Assembly: GCA_944327295.1 (NCBI GenBank)
Contig: CALVHF010000156.1
Span: forward strand, 1 to 45,896
Origin: an uncultured Desulfovibrio sp.
GTDB taxonomy: Bacteria > Desulfobacterota > Desulfovibrionia > Desulfovibrionales > Desulfovibrionaceae
Direction: 5' to 3'
Length of the DNA stretch: 45,896 nt
The notes under the pieces are model-generated. The model saw only the letters and a list, made by a program, of their open reading frames with translations, did no database searches and had not been told where the DNA came from. This document shows positions 9,619-16,810 of this stretch, in pieces; within the stretch, counting starts at the first letter, position 1; the number at the start of each line of letters is the position of its first letter. The position numbers and the translations under genes were made by a program.

Positions 9619-11363
9619 TATAAAAACCTCGGCAACTCAGGAGTTAGTGGAGTGAACCAGTCAGGAGCAGAATTAGGGTTTACATTTAAATACCATGGCG
9701 TTTCGTAGCCGCGTCGTGCTTTCTTCACAACGTCCAACTGAGCCTCAGGTATAAGTTCCTTCAGGTTTAATAATGCCAAATATGCTTCTGTAGCAAGCTC
9801 CTTTTTTATAAATTTAAACAAAGGCCCAGAGCCAACAATTTTTCTGTTATATTTTAACAAATATGCACCATTTTGTTTTAGCTTTGTCTTTCCTTCAACA
9901 ATTCTAAATCCTTCAAATCCTTTTGTAGATGTTAATTTTTCAATAAATTCATCTGTAATAGCTCCAGACAAAGCTTTTTTCCATTCATATTTTTTTAAAC
10001 TACTTAAAGAAAAGGTCACATCTCCATCAATAGCATTTTGTTGTGTGTTGATTGAATTTTCTTGAGCATTTTTTATTTCAGACAAGAAACAGCCAAAACA
10101 AAATTTTAAATGTTGTAAATCAGTTATTCCACTTGATAAATCAGTAAGACTCCCTAATATTTGTAGTCCCATAGAGAATACTTCGGTCGCTCCCGGGTAT
10201 ATTTTCCCAACATATGGATCTGAAAAATGATCTGGATAGGCAATTTCATCGTCATTAAAGAGATAATTTCCCGTCAATGTCCTTAATTGCTCAGGTCTGC
10301 CAGTAGCCCTGGATTTTACAAAACCCTTTGCTGCGGCTAAAAAAACAGGATTTGTGTGTTCAAAAATATGCCCGGCCTCATGCCATAATGTGCCAAGATC
10401 TGTATCAAGCCAATGGATAGCTTTCCCTCTCGCATAGGACCTATTATCTTTATCCAATGCGCTTTTTCCTTTTATTTGTAAAATATCGAGTTTCCCATTT
10501 GCGATGCGATAAATGGTAGCAAGCTCATTTTTTATTTCAGACAAGGCAGGAATTTCTTCCGGATTTGATAAACTCCCCCCTTGTAATTCAGCTGCGCTTC
10601 TTCCCTGCATACGATTGATAATAGAATCGTCTATGGAAACATTTTTTTCCACCCATTCATTTGCTTCTTCTTGAGAAATTTTTGAATGCTTTAAAAATTC
10701 GTCTTTTATCTCTTTTAAAACTTCCTTATGCCCATAAATAACCCTGTCAGCTATTTCTTTGTATTTTTTTTCTGCATCTTCCTTTTCGCTTAATAGATTG
10801 TTATATTCTTCGTGTTTCTTTAGCTCTAAAATGACAGCCGCATTTCTTTTATCTAAATCAAAATAGATTTCGTCAGGCATATTTGCATAAATCTTATCAG
10901 TTTCTCGAGTATAAAATTCCTGGTATTTGCGCGAAGCCTCCTTATTTTTTTGCCAAAGTTTTTCTTTCAATGATTTATCTTTTGTTATAGCATCTATTTT
11001 ATAATCAAAATCAATTTTTTTAAAAATATCTTCCCCCAGCTTAAAGTTTTCTTCATATATTTGTTTGCTTATTGCATCAGAATATATATTTTTTTTAATT
11101 GTTTCAATTATATCTTTGTTATTATCGTTATCTAAAAAACGTGTTTGTATAATCCAATAAGACTTTTTAAATTCTGAAATAAATCTGTTTATGTCATATA
11201 TATTATTGCTGTTTCTCACATTTTCTGCCAATTCCTCTAAATGTTTTACTCCTTCTTTTACAAAAATATTATCTTCAAAAGCATATTTTAATGTGCCTTG
11301 TATATGATCCCACACTGTTGCAGCGTGTATCATTTTTTTGCAGTCATCTAGTAAAGTAGGCAT
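9618..11363 (-). CDS. Zincin-like metallopeptidase polyvalent/effector protein (581 aa), AT-rich
   Basis: The protein has a clear zinc-peptidase signature, LWHEAGHIFEH near residues 325-335 (HExxH). About 65 residues later comes YPGATEVFSMG, whose Glu is a likely third zinc ligand, as in gluzincins. The region between, with conserved R and Y-L-F-N-D-D-E segments, resembles C-terminal peptidase domains found in phage MuF-type and polyvalent proteins. The first 300 residues are Lys/Glu/Asn-rich and helical; residues 14-31 (TVWDHIQGTLKYAF) weakly match the motif shared by neighbouring proteins. Codon and base use differ sharply from the flanks: roughly a third G+C by eye against about half around it. 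That suggests recent acquisition. It may cleave a host target after injection or process a head protein; the target is unknown. AAGGA overlaps the upstream stop. Confidence 0.8.
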   Translation of the reverse strand: MPTLLDDCKKMIHAATVWDHIQGTLKYAFEDNIFVKEGVKHLEELAENVRNSNNIYDINRFISEFKKSYWIIQTRFLDNDNNKDIIETIKKNIYSDAISKQIYEENFKLGEDIFKKIDFDYKIDAITKDKSLKEKLWQKNKEASRKYQEFYTRETDKIYANMPDEIYFDLDKRNAAVILELKKHEEYNNLLSEKEDAEKKYKEIADRVIYGHKEVLKEIKDEFLKHSKISQEEANEWVEKNVSIDDSIINRMQGRSAAELQGGSLSNPEEIPALSEIKNELATIYRIANGKLDILQIKGKSALDKDNRSYARGKAIHWLDTDLGTLWHEAGHIFEHTNPVFLAAAKGFVKSRATGRPEQLRTLTGNYLFNDDEIAYPDHFSDPYVGKIYPGATEVFSMGLQILGSLTDLSSGITDLQHLKFCFGCFLSEIKNAQENSINTQQNAIDGDVTFSLSSLKKYEWKKALSGAITDEFIEKLTSTKGFEGFRIVEGKTKLKQNGAYLLKYNRKIVGSGPLFKFIKKELATEAYLALLNLKELIPEAQLDVVKKARRGYETPWYLNVNPNSAPDWFTPLTPELPRFL

Positions 11364-11374
11364 ACCTTAATTCC

Positions 11375-11758
11375 TTATGCTGCTTTTTTCATCGAATCTG
11401 TGGCAGAATCGTAGTACTGAGCACAATAATTATAAACAGGTATTCTAGCCAAATCTACGTCAATCTTGTCCCTGTCTTCCTTTCTATCCCAGCGTTCTCT
11501 TATTTCATGGTTGCAAATCGCCTTTACCTTCTCATAAAACTCTACAGGATCAAGGTTGTTATACTCCCCGTCAAGGAGGCGCTGGTAGTCGCTCTTTTCG
11601 GTCTGCGTAGTAATCCCACGCAGTTTGTCCAATCCCTCTTTGACTTGACGTTGCAGGGAAATACGCTCGCGCAAGTTCGAGACACCCGCTTTGAGTGTAT
11701 CCAGATTTTCCTTTACCTGCCGCTGCAGGGCTATCTTTTCTCTCAGTGACAGTGCCAT
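11375..11758 (-). CDS. Small protein with tandem 24-residue N-terminal repeat (127 aa)
   Basis: ATG at 11758 has AAGGAGG nine bases upstream, overlapping the end of the previous gene. Residues 5-28 and 29-52 are a direct repeat built on LRExI-xLQRQVKExLDxL, probably an amphipathic helix pair. Residues 58-80 (YQRLLDGEYNNLDPVEF) match the 110-aa protein at 8914-9246. The C-terminus is charged and Tyr-rich. There is no membrane segment or catalytic motif. The paralogy and position suggest an accessory factor for the large left-arm proteins. Function is unknown. Confidence 0.7.
   Translation of the reverse strand: MALSLREKIALQRQVKENLDTLKAGVSNLRERISLQRQVKEGLDKLRGITTQTEKSDYQRLLDGEYNNLDPVEFYEKVKAICNHEIRERWDRKEDRDKIDVDLARIPVYNYCAQYYDSATDSMKKAA
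11618..11746 (-). repeat. In-frame tandem repeat, two 72-bp units
   Basis: The first about 47 codons of the 127-aa gene contain two consecutive copies of a 24-codon unit (core ALQRQVKENLD then SLQRQVKEGLD). The DNA copies have diverged at many third positions, so this is an old duplication kept for the protein. Confidence 0.6.
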
Positions 11759-11759
11759 G

Positions 11760-13460
11760 TTACATAGCCTCCTTGCTCAAGATTTCGGTGTAGTAATTGG
11801 AGGCCTTGTCCACAAGGTCCATGTACTGCTCGTTTCCCGGTTTCTCCGCCTCATCCAGCGCCTTTTCAAGCATGTCTATGATACGTCTGGAATCATTGTC
11901 ATACTTTCCGGCTAAAATGTCGTTCAACCCCTGGACAAATTCTGGTTCCTGGGACTTGACATTGAGCACGTTAGCCACTATTTTTTTATAAAAGTCGGAA
12001 GGATTATGAGTGGCGGCGGTCTGTATCCGTGTACCCTGCTCAAAGTCCTTCCGATTTTCTATTTCATCAAGTGTATATACCTCGTGTACATAAAAACGGT
12101 TGTCACGGCCTGTAGCCTGCCTTGTTCTAACAAACACAACCTTCTCGATGCCGCCAATTTTTACCTTGGCTGCAAAATAATTGTTGTTTATAGACTTCCC
12201 ATCCTTGTCTGGCAGACTGCCAAGATATTCCCCATTTTGTAGTACGGGCACAATAGCCTGAACGGCGTCCAGCTTGTTTTGATACATGCTATGGCTGAGG
12301 CTATCAGTTATGGCATTGGCGTCTACCACCACATCACCGATTTCGGTGTGTACCGTTCCGGCTGCGTTCTTTTCTATCCATTCCCGTGCGGCTTGAATGG
12401 CCGTTTTGTCTTCGGTCTTGTGAATGGCGTTGGCAGGAACTTCGGCCACGATCTTGGAACGCAGGCGCTCACCCTTTTGGGCAAGCTCTTCATCACTGAA
12501 AACCTTGACCGCCTGGCTGGGATCAAGAGTATTGGGCTGTGTAGTAGAGCCCCCGCCCGTTGCGCCTGTGTCAGTTGGCGCAGGCCTTTGTGCCTTTCTC
12601 AGCGCCTCAAGCTTGGCACGCAGCTCGGCATTGATGGTCTTCTGTTTTTCCAGTGCAGCCGCGGTGGTCCCTATCTGGGCTGTAATTGTTTCCAGCTCCT
12701 TTGTGGAGTCCGCAATCTGCACCATAAGGGAGTCTGTCTGCCCCTGCAGGCCTTTTATGTTTTCCTGCGCATCGGCAAGCTCCTTCTTCTCTGCCTGGGC
12801 TTCCTTCTGCGTGGCGGCAAAGCGTTTGGTGTTCTTTTCCACCAGCTGCCCGACACGCTTGGAAACAGTTTCCAGACTGATTTCCTTCCCGTCTTCGGGC
12901 GCAACGGCATTGGTGATATCGCGCTTGTTCAAAAGCCAGCGGAACGCCACCACCGTGTCATCGGGGCTGATCTTCTTCTGGTCTCCTTCCGGAGCATGAA
13001 AGACAATGGAAACGACCTGCCCGTCCGAAAACGGGATCTGTACTGTGACATAGGCAAAAAGTCCGCTCTTGCGCGGCTCCCCCACAATGGGATCCATGGC
13101 AGTGATAGGCGTCCCCGTATCAGGATCCTTTGCTGTCATGTACTTGTTCATGGCCTTCACTATGCCACGCCGGACAACTCCCTCAAGGCGCGAAAACTTC
13201 TTGACCACAACAGCCTCGGTAATGAAGGCCGCGTCAACTTCTTCGGTGCCGGGATTGTAGTATCCGTCCACCTCTTCAAAGGGAGCGGACTCCATCATCA
13301 GCGCGTAATCGTCCGGGTCTCTCACAAGGCCGTAGTACGTTTTGTCGAGATCCTGTTCCGTGAAGCCTTTGGGGTAGAAATCAAGCTTGTTCCACAGGAC
13401 CATGCCGGTATACGGATTGGGCGCTTCTACCCTTGCCTCTTCAAAGATATCAAATTCCAT
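11760..13460 (-). CDS. DarA-like polyvalent protein with coiled coil and C-terminal LPD3/nuclease-like domain (566 aa)
   Basis: Residues about 105-225 match the N-terminal domain of 'defence against restriction A' proteins, with key segments PFSDGQVVSIVFHAP, DTVVAFRWLLNKRDIT and APEDG. Residues 215-292 form a long coiled coil, followed by a Thr/Gly/Pro linker. Residues about 375-475 (DSLSHSMYQNKLDA ... AKVKIGGIEKVVFVRTR) look like a large-polyvalent-associated domain of the LPD3 or barnase/EndoU-like type. P1 DarA is a head-interior protein needed to pack the other anti-restriction proteins, and a similar organising role is likely here. GGAGGG lies eight bases before ATG 13460, and the start overlaps the stop of the upstream gene. 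The exact class of the C-terminal domain is uncertain. Confidence 0.75.
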   Translation of the reverse strand: MEFDIFEEARVEAPNPYTGMVLWNKLDFYPKGFTEQDLDKTYYGLVRDPDDYALMMESAPFEEVDGYYNPGTEEVDAAFITEAVVVKKFSRLEGVVRRGIVKAMNKYMTAKDPDTGTPITAMDPIVGEPRKSGLFAYVTVQIPFSDGQVVSIVFHAPEGDQKKISPDDTVVAFRWLLNKRDITNAVAPEDGKEISLETVSKRVGQLVEKNTKRFAATQKEAQAEKKELADAQENIKGLQGQTDSLMVQIADSTKELETITAQIGTTAAALEKQKTINAELRAKLEALRKAQRPAPTDTGATGGGSTTQPNTLDPSQAVKVFSDEELAQKGERLRSKIVAEVPANAIHKTEDKTAIQAAREWIEKNAAGTVHTEIGDVVVDANAITDSLSHSMYQNKLDAVQAIVPVLQNGEYLGSLPDKDGKSINNNYFAAKVKIGGIEKVVFVRTRQATGRDNRFYVHEVYTLDEIENRKDFEQGTRIQTAATHNPSDFYKKIVANVLNVKSQEPEFVQGLNDILAGKYDNDSRRIIDMLEKALDEAEKPGNEQYMDLVDKASNYYTEILSKEAM

Positions 13461-14137
13461 TATGCATTCCCTCCGGGCAGCGTGGCACCAGCGTTTTCAA
13501 GCTTCTTGATTTCCGCTTCAAGTTCTTTGGTTAAATCCTGCTCAGACTTGAGGGCAGCCTGCAAGTCTGCCAGCTCCTTGCGTTTAGCCTCAAGCTCGGC
13601 AGTCTGATTGTCGGATTGCGTCTTGAGGTCGTCCACATGCTGTTGCATGGTCTGAATCTGTGTCCTTGCCTCTGTGAGCTTCTGCTTGCGTGAAGTAGTG
13701 ACCTTGGGCTTGGGCGGACGAATCTTTGCCTTTTCGCGTGCGGTCTTGGCCTTCTCATAGGCAGAAGAGTTTGCCAGCATGGCATTCACGATTTCATCAA
13801 CCGCCTTGCTCATGTCGGTCGTATTGCGCAGTGGCATGACCTTGTTATTCAGGCGCACCTGAAAGATGGTGCCGTCACTCTTGACCGCAATAGTCACTTT
13901 CTGCCCGTCTTCAAACGTCATCGTGAACTGCTTTTGCAGGACGCCGTTTGCCCTCTTGGCCTTGTTGTTGGCTTCAATGTCAGTGACAGGCTTTTTCTTG
14001 CGTTTAAACCTGTCTGCAAATTTTTTGAGCCCTTTCTTGTCCAGGTTCTGAAAGTCGAGTGCAAGAGCGTCTACACTCTTGAGAGAAAACGGTTTCGTGG
14101 CCTGGTTTTGGGCCAGCGTAAATTTATCCTTTGCCAT
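13460..14137 (-). CDS. Coiled-coil DarA/Hdf-like left-arm protein (225 aa)
   Basis: I place the start at ATG 14137 (MAKDKFTLAQ) because it has AAGGAG nine bases upstream. The longer frame from ATG 14209 has no ribosome site, and that ATG falls in the likely -10 element of the promoter. Residues about 60-115 (FTMTFEDGQKVTIAVKSDG ... VRLNNKVMPLRN) form a beta-rich domain similar in pattern to the DGQ-V-x-I segment of the DarA-like protein next to it. A Lys/Pro-rich linker follows, then a coiled coil over roughly residues 150-215. It is the first gene of the left operon. By position and fold pattern it is probably a head-interior companion of the DarA-like protein; the family name is tentative. 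Confidence 0.7.
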   Translation of the reverse strand: MAKDKFTLAQNQATKPFSLKSVDALALDFQNLDKKGLKKFADRFKRKKKPVTDIEANNKAKRANGVLQKQFTMTFEDGQKVTIAVKSDGTIFQVRLNNKVMPLRNTTDMSKAVDEIVNAMLANSSAYEKAKTAREKAKIRPPKPKVTTSRKQKLTEARTQIQTMQQHVDDLKTQSDNQTAELEAKRKELADLQAALKSEQDLTKELEAEIKKLENAGATLPGGNA

Positions 14138-14204
14138 ACGTACTTTCTCCTTGTTGCCGCAGATTTTGAGAACATACGGCAAATCCGAAAGATTAGTTTG
14201 TTCT

Positions 14205-14279
14205 GGCATACACTAAAAAAACAAAATAACTCAAGCCTTACCTGACAAATGTGCTATATTTAGCAGCACACAGACAAAA
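14205..14279 (-). promoter_or_regulatory. Shared late-type promoter, copy C (left operon)
   Basis: Read on the minus strand: TTTTGTC (14279-14273), TGCTAAATATA, CACATTT (14253-14247), exactly 11 bases, CTTG (14235-14232). A -35-like TTGAGT is followed after 18 bases by TATGCC (14210-14205). The CACATTT-N11-CTTG arrangement is identical at 24942-24963 and 39684-39705. Transcription would begin near 14198 and leave a leader of about 60 bases before the start at 14137. Promoter function is inferred from the repeated arrangement and its positions upstream of operons. Confidence 0.6.
14250..14270. promoter_or_regulatory. Inverted repeat in the divergent region, possible operator
   Basis: TGTGCT (14250-14255) and AGCACA (14265-14270) are perfect inverted arms separated by nine AT-rich bases. 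The repeat overlaps the conserved box of promoter copy C, centred about 60 bases upstream of the predicted start. It could bind a dimeric activator or the helix-turn-helix protein encoded at 14384. Copies A and B show only the right arm (CACA) clearly. Confidence 0.4.
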
Positions 14280-14383
14280 TTGTGGGATTGCTCCTTGCCC
14301 GTTGAGCCCTTATACTTCACCACGCCGCCCGGAAAAAAAGAGGCGGTCGCGCCTTCTCTCCAAACATGTAACGCAGGATATCT

Positions 14384-14590
14384 ATGGGCATATTTGTGTT
14401 TAAGAGTACCCGGCAGCTTTGCCGGGCCTATGGCGTCTCGTGGCGCACTGTACAGAACTGGATCAAACAAGGGGCCCCTATTGCCGTCCTTGACGATGGA
14501 ACAACGCGGACAATTGCCTCTGATTTGCAAGAGTGGCTCGTTCAACAGTCGAAAAAAAAGTTCCGCAAGACTCTGGAAAAGGCGCTCTGA
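14384..14590 (+). CDS. Small helix-turn-helix DNA-binding protein (68 aa)
   Basis: The protein is a compact winged-helix/excisionase-like fold. The helix-turn-helix lies at about residues 9-29 (TRQLCRAYGVSWRTVQNWIK), followed by a wing-like turn (DGTTRTIA) and a basic helix. Size and pattern match MerR/excisionase-type or Nu1-type phage DNA-binding proteins. An AGGA site is placed five bases before the ATG. It is the first rightward gene and faces the left operon across a 250-base region that contains an inverted repeat, so a regulatory role at that region is plausible. No integrase is in the window, so an excisionase role has no direct support. Downstream spacing of about 120 bases to the endolysin suggests separate or loosely linked expression. 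Confidence 0.65.
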   Translation: MGIFVFKSTRQLCRAYGVSWRTVQNWIKQGAPIAVLDDGTTRTIASDLQEWLVQQSKKKFRKTLEKAL

Positions 14591-14713
14591 GCCAAAGCTG
14601 TCAAGCCGCTTCCCTGTGACGCCGTAGAAAGGGCGGTGCTTCCCCGTGTCACGCTCCTTTAGTTTGTCATGCTACCATTGGCCGCGAAATTTTTACCTTT
14701 TTGGAGGCTATGG

Positions 14714-15301
14714 ATGGCATCTACACCATACGACTATGCCTATACCTTCACAGCAAAGGCAGAAGGTGGCTATTCCAACGACAAATATGATCGCGGCGGC
14801 GCAACCGGCTACGGTGTTTCAACCGCGTTGCTCAAGAGCATGTCTCAGATTTCCAGAGACAGGAACTTTCTGGAATCCTGCGGCGTGCTCTTGCCTGTTT
14901 CTGGAGAGACCATCAAGAGTCTGACAAGGGAACAGGCCAAGGAGATTTTCAAGTATGAGTTCTGGGACAAGAACGACCTGGGTATCTACCCTGTCCGCAT
15001 GGCAGCCGTGCTCTTTGATATGGCCGTCAACCACGGCTGGAAAAACGCGGTGAAGATTGCCCAGCGTGGCTACAACTCTTTCGTTGGCGTGTACGGGTCA
15101 AAGCTTGTTGTGGACGGCATAGACGGGCACCAGACAAGGCAGGCACTCAAGGGGGATGCCGACTTGCTCCTTACCCGAATCATTGACCGGCGCTGGGATT
15201 TCTACGAGGCCATCATGGAAAACAATCCCACACAGGAAAAGTTCCGAAACGGCTGGCATGCACGCTGCCAGAACCTGCGCAAGTATCTGGGGGTAAAATG
15301 A
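14714..15301 (+). CDS. Endolysin, glycoside hydrolase family 108 muramidase (195 aa)
   Basis: The GH108 signature is clear near the N-terminus: AEGGYSNDKYDRGGATGYGVS, where the Glu of E-G-G-Y is the expected catalytic acid. The C-terminal part contains DGIDGHQTRQAL, typical of the peptidoglycan-binding region (PG_binding_3) paired with this family. I chose ATG 14714 because GGAGG lies six bases upstream; a longer frame from 14669 would add a hydrophobic stretch without a good ribosome site. The enzyme cuts the glycan strands of peptidoglycan at the end of infection. No signal peptide is evident with this start, so release through the holin encoded downstream is expected. Its stop overlaps the start of the spanin gene (ATGA). 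Confidence 0.9.
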   Translation: MASTPYDYAYTFTAKAEGGYSNDKYDRGGATGYGVSTALLKSMSQISRDRNFLESCGVLLPVSGETIKSLTREQAKEIFKYEFWDKNDLGIYPVRMAAVLFDMAVNHGWKNAVKIAQRGYNSFVGVYGSKLVVDGIDGHQTRQALKGDADLLLTRIIDRRWDFYEAIMENNPTQEKFRNGWHARCQNLRKYLGVK

Positions 15302-15657
15302 GCTTGTCGAACATAACCATAGGCCTGCTTGCCCTTGCGCTTGTGGCTGCCCTGTACGGCATACACAGCTACAGGCAGGACGTGCAAAGACTGCATACGG
15401 AACTGACCATTACACGCGCCGATCTGACAGTCCTGCAGACACGGCTTGCAGCCATACACAAGGCCGAAAGCGAGCTGCAACAGGCTCAGGAGGAAATAAA
15501 CAATGTCGCAAATAAGCGTGAACGCCTTCTGGACCAGCTTCCTTCAGGCTGGGGCAACAGTCCTCTTCCTGACGAGTGTGTCAGGATGTTCAAGTATGAC
15601 CCCGCCGCCGAAGTTGGTTCCCGTCTTGCCACCGGAGAATCTGATGCAAGAGACTAG
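15298..15657 (+). CDS. Inner-membrane spanin, Rz-like (119 aa)
   Basis: The protein has an N-terminal membrane anchor (residues about 6-23, ITIGLLALALVAALYGI) and then a long periplasmic coiled coil (about residues 27-80), the usual Rz layout. Its ATG overlaps the endolysin stop. A second gene with a lipobox is embedded in another frame from 15503, as in lambda Rz/Rz1. Together they should fuse inner and outer membranes in the last step of lysis. The C-terminal 35 residues, which are unlike a spanin, lie in the overlap and are constrained by the other frame. Family assignment rests on topology, overlap and context rather than sequence identity. Confidence 0.8.
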   Translation: MSLSNITIGLLALALVAALYGIHSYRQDVQRLHTELTITRADLTVLQTRLAAIHKAESELQQAQEEINNVANKRERLLDQLPSGWGNSPLPDECVRMFKYDPAAEVGSRLATGESDARD

Positions 15658-15796
15658 AGGCCCCCAGTGGACACCGCGGACAAATGGAGAAATGTTAAAA
15701 TGGGCGATAGAGACAGACAGGGCCTTGATGCAGTGCAATGCAGACAAGAGAGCAATGCAGACATACAGCCGGGCCGTGCAGGAAGAGGAAAACTGA
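15503..15796 (+). CDS. Outer-membrane lipoprotein spanin, Rz1-like (97 aa)
   Basis: The start at 15503 has AGGAGG nine bases upstream. A signal peptide of about 28 residues ends in the lipobox VSGC, giving a lipidated Cys near residue 29. A Pro-rich segment follows (TPPPKLVPVLPPENL), characteristic of Rz1 proteins. The gene overlaps the Rz-like gene by about 155 bases in a different frame and extends beyond it. The C-terminal part is longer than lambda Rz1 and has a predicted helix. The presence of a two-component spanin shows that the host has an outer membrane. Confidence 0.85.
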   Translation: MSQISVNAFWTSFLQAGATVLFLTSVSGCSSMTPPPKLVPVLPPENLMQETRGPQWTPRTNGEMLKWAIETDRALMQCNADKRAMQTYSRAVQEEEN

Positions 15797-15948
15797 TATG
15801 GCGCAGACGGTCCTTTCGAGCAGTGCTTGTCTGCCTGCTTATCCTGGTACTGGCCCTTGCCTATGCGGTAGTGACGGGCAAACCGGTGCCGGAAACAGTG
15901 GGGCATATTCTGGGAGTGCTTTTGCAAGTCCTTCTTGGGGGGATGTAA
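15700..15948 (+). CDS. Small single-span membrane protein in lysis cassette (82 aa), possible holin partner
   Basis: ATG 15700 has GGAGA nine bases upstream; the first third overlaps the lipoprotein spanin gene in another frame. The N-terminal half is polar and Arg-rich. One strong membrane segment follows an RRRSFR stop-transfer-like stretch (AVLVCLLILVLALAYAVV), with a second weakly hydrophobic helix at the C-terminus (HILGVLLQVLLGG). The stop shares an A with the start of the next gene. A small membrane protein in this place is often an antiholin or second holin, but no family is recognised. A shorter start within the frame is possible. Confidence 0.5.
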   Translation: MGDRDRQGLDAVQCRQESNADIQPGRAGRGKLIWRRRSFRAVLVCLLILVLALAYAVVTGKPVPETVGHILGVLLQVLLGGM

Positions 15949-16460
15949 TGGCGATTGACCCCCAGCTTGCCCCCCAACAACCCCCCGATGCAGACAGTGT
16001 TTGGGAGATGATCAAAAGCGCCTTGCCCGTGGTAATTGTAGCAGCCTGTACAGGTGCCCTGTATCACATTCAGGACGCACTCAAGGAGCGCACCTGGAAG
16101 GCACGCTGGGCTGTCATTCTTGTGTCTGCCAGCACGGGAGCCGCTTTGGGTCCGATTGCTGTCAGTCTTGCCCATGAATACTTGCCGAAAGTGTCTCACA
16201 TGACGCATCTGGCAATTGGATGCTTTATCGGGGCCGCCTGTCCGCAGCTTGTGCAAACCCTGCTCCGCAAAAAGCTTGGACTCTCGACGCTCAATCTGGG
16301 CAAGACCGAGGATATCAATACCTGCCGCATGACCATGACCCCGGAACAGCGTGCCGTTCACGCGAATACCTGCGTTTTCACGCCGGACCGCTGCGGCGGC
16401 GCATGCATGCAGTGTCCGCACCGTGAACACTACAAGCAGGACAAGGAGGAAGATGCCTGA
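15948..16460 (+). CDS. Holin-like membrane protein with Cys-rich tail (170 aa)
   Basis: I start the protein at ATG 15948 (TAATG overlap with the previous stop). Three hydrophobic segments are visible: about residues 23-43 (ALPVVIVAACTGALY), 52-76 (WAVILVSASTGAALGPIAV) and 83-105 (HLAIGCFIGAACPQLVQTL). This three-span layout and the adjacency to the endolysin and spanins fit a class I holin. The C-terminal 50 residues are unusual, with Cys at spaced positions (C-R-M, N-T-C-V, D-R-C-G-G-A-C-M-Q-C-P-H), possibly a metal-binding cytoplasmic tail. The next gene overlaps by one base (TGATG). The holin function is inferred from topology and context. Confidence 0.65.
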   Translation: MAIDPQLAPQQPPDADSVWEMIKSALPVVIVAACTGALYHIQDALKERTWKARWAVILVSASTGAALGPIAVSLAHEYLPKVSHMTHLAIGCFIGAACPQLVQTLLRKKLGLSTLNLGKTEDINTCRMTMTPEQRAVHANTCVFTPDRCGGACMQCPHREHYKQDKEEDA

Positions 16461-16810
16461 TGAGCAAGATTGCCGAACCCGAAAAGTTTTCAGAGGTCTG
16501 GTGCCCCCATGGCAGGGTATCCATACAAAACCCGCAGGACGGCAATATTTCCGTGGTATCGTGCGGAGCCTTCAATACCGTCCTCTACACGCCGCAATTG
16601 CGTTCCAGTGGAGGGGACGGGGAAAAATTCATGGTAACGACCTGCCTTGGCCCCCAGTGCGCCTATTACCGCAAGAAGTGGCGCAAATGGGGACGGTGCG
16701 CCCTGGCACACGAAACAACTGACTACGGAGTGATTGCAGCTATCCTTGCAGGCTATTTCGTTGTTGCAGGCGTCCTGCTCTATGTGAAGATACTGGGGGT
16801 GATGATATGA
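16460..16810 (+). CDS. Cys-rich membrane-anchored small protein (116 aa)
   Basis: The protein has a soluble N-terminal region with five or six Cys/His (WCPHG near residue 15, VSCG, TTCLGPQC, GRCALAH) that could form a zinc site. One C-terminal membrane segment follows (YGVIAAILAGYFVVAGVLLYVKILGVMI region, about residues 88-116). Start and stop overlap both neighbours. The CPHG-type Cys/His pattern is like that in the tail of the preceding holin-like protein. No family is recognised. It may be a lysis regulator or a membrane protein of the phage-host interface. Confidence 0.6.
   Translation: MSKIAEPEKFSEVWCPHGRVSIQNPQDGNISVVSCGAFNTVLYTPQLRSSGGDGEKFMVTTCLGPQCAYYRKKWRKWGRCALAHETTDYGVIAAILAGYFVVAGVLLYVKILGVMI

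Noticed and set aside
12279..13607. Open frame (442 codons) on the plus strand opposite the DarA-like gene
   Set aside because: Antisense shadow; the minus-strand gene has a ribosome site, coupled starts and recognised domains.
14231..14545. Minus-strand open frame across the divergent region
   Set aside because: It covers the promoter and the helix-turn-helix gene; no ribosome site and no protein-like pattern.
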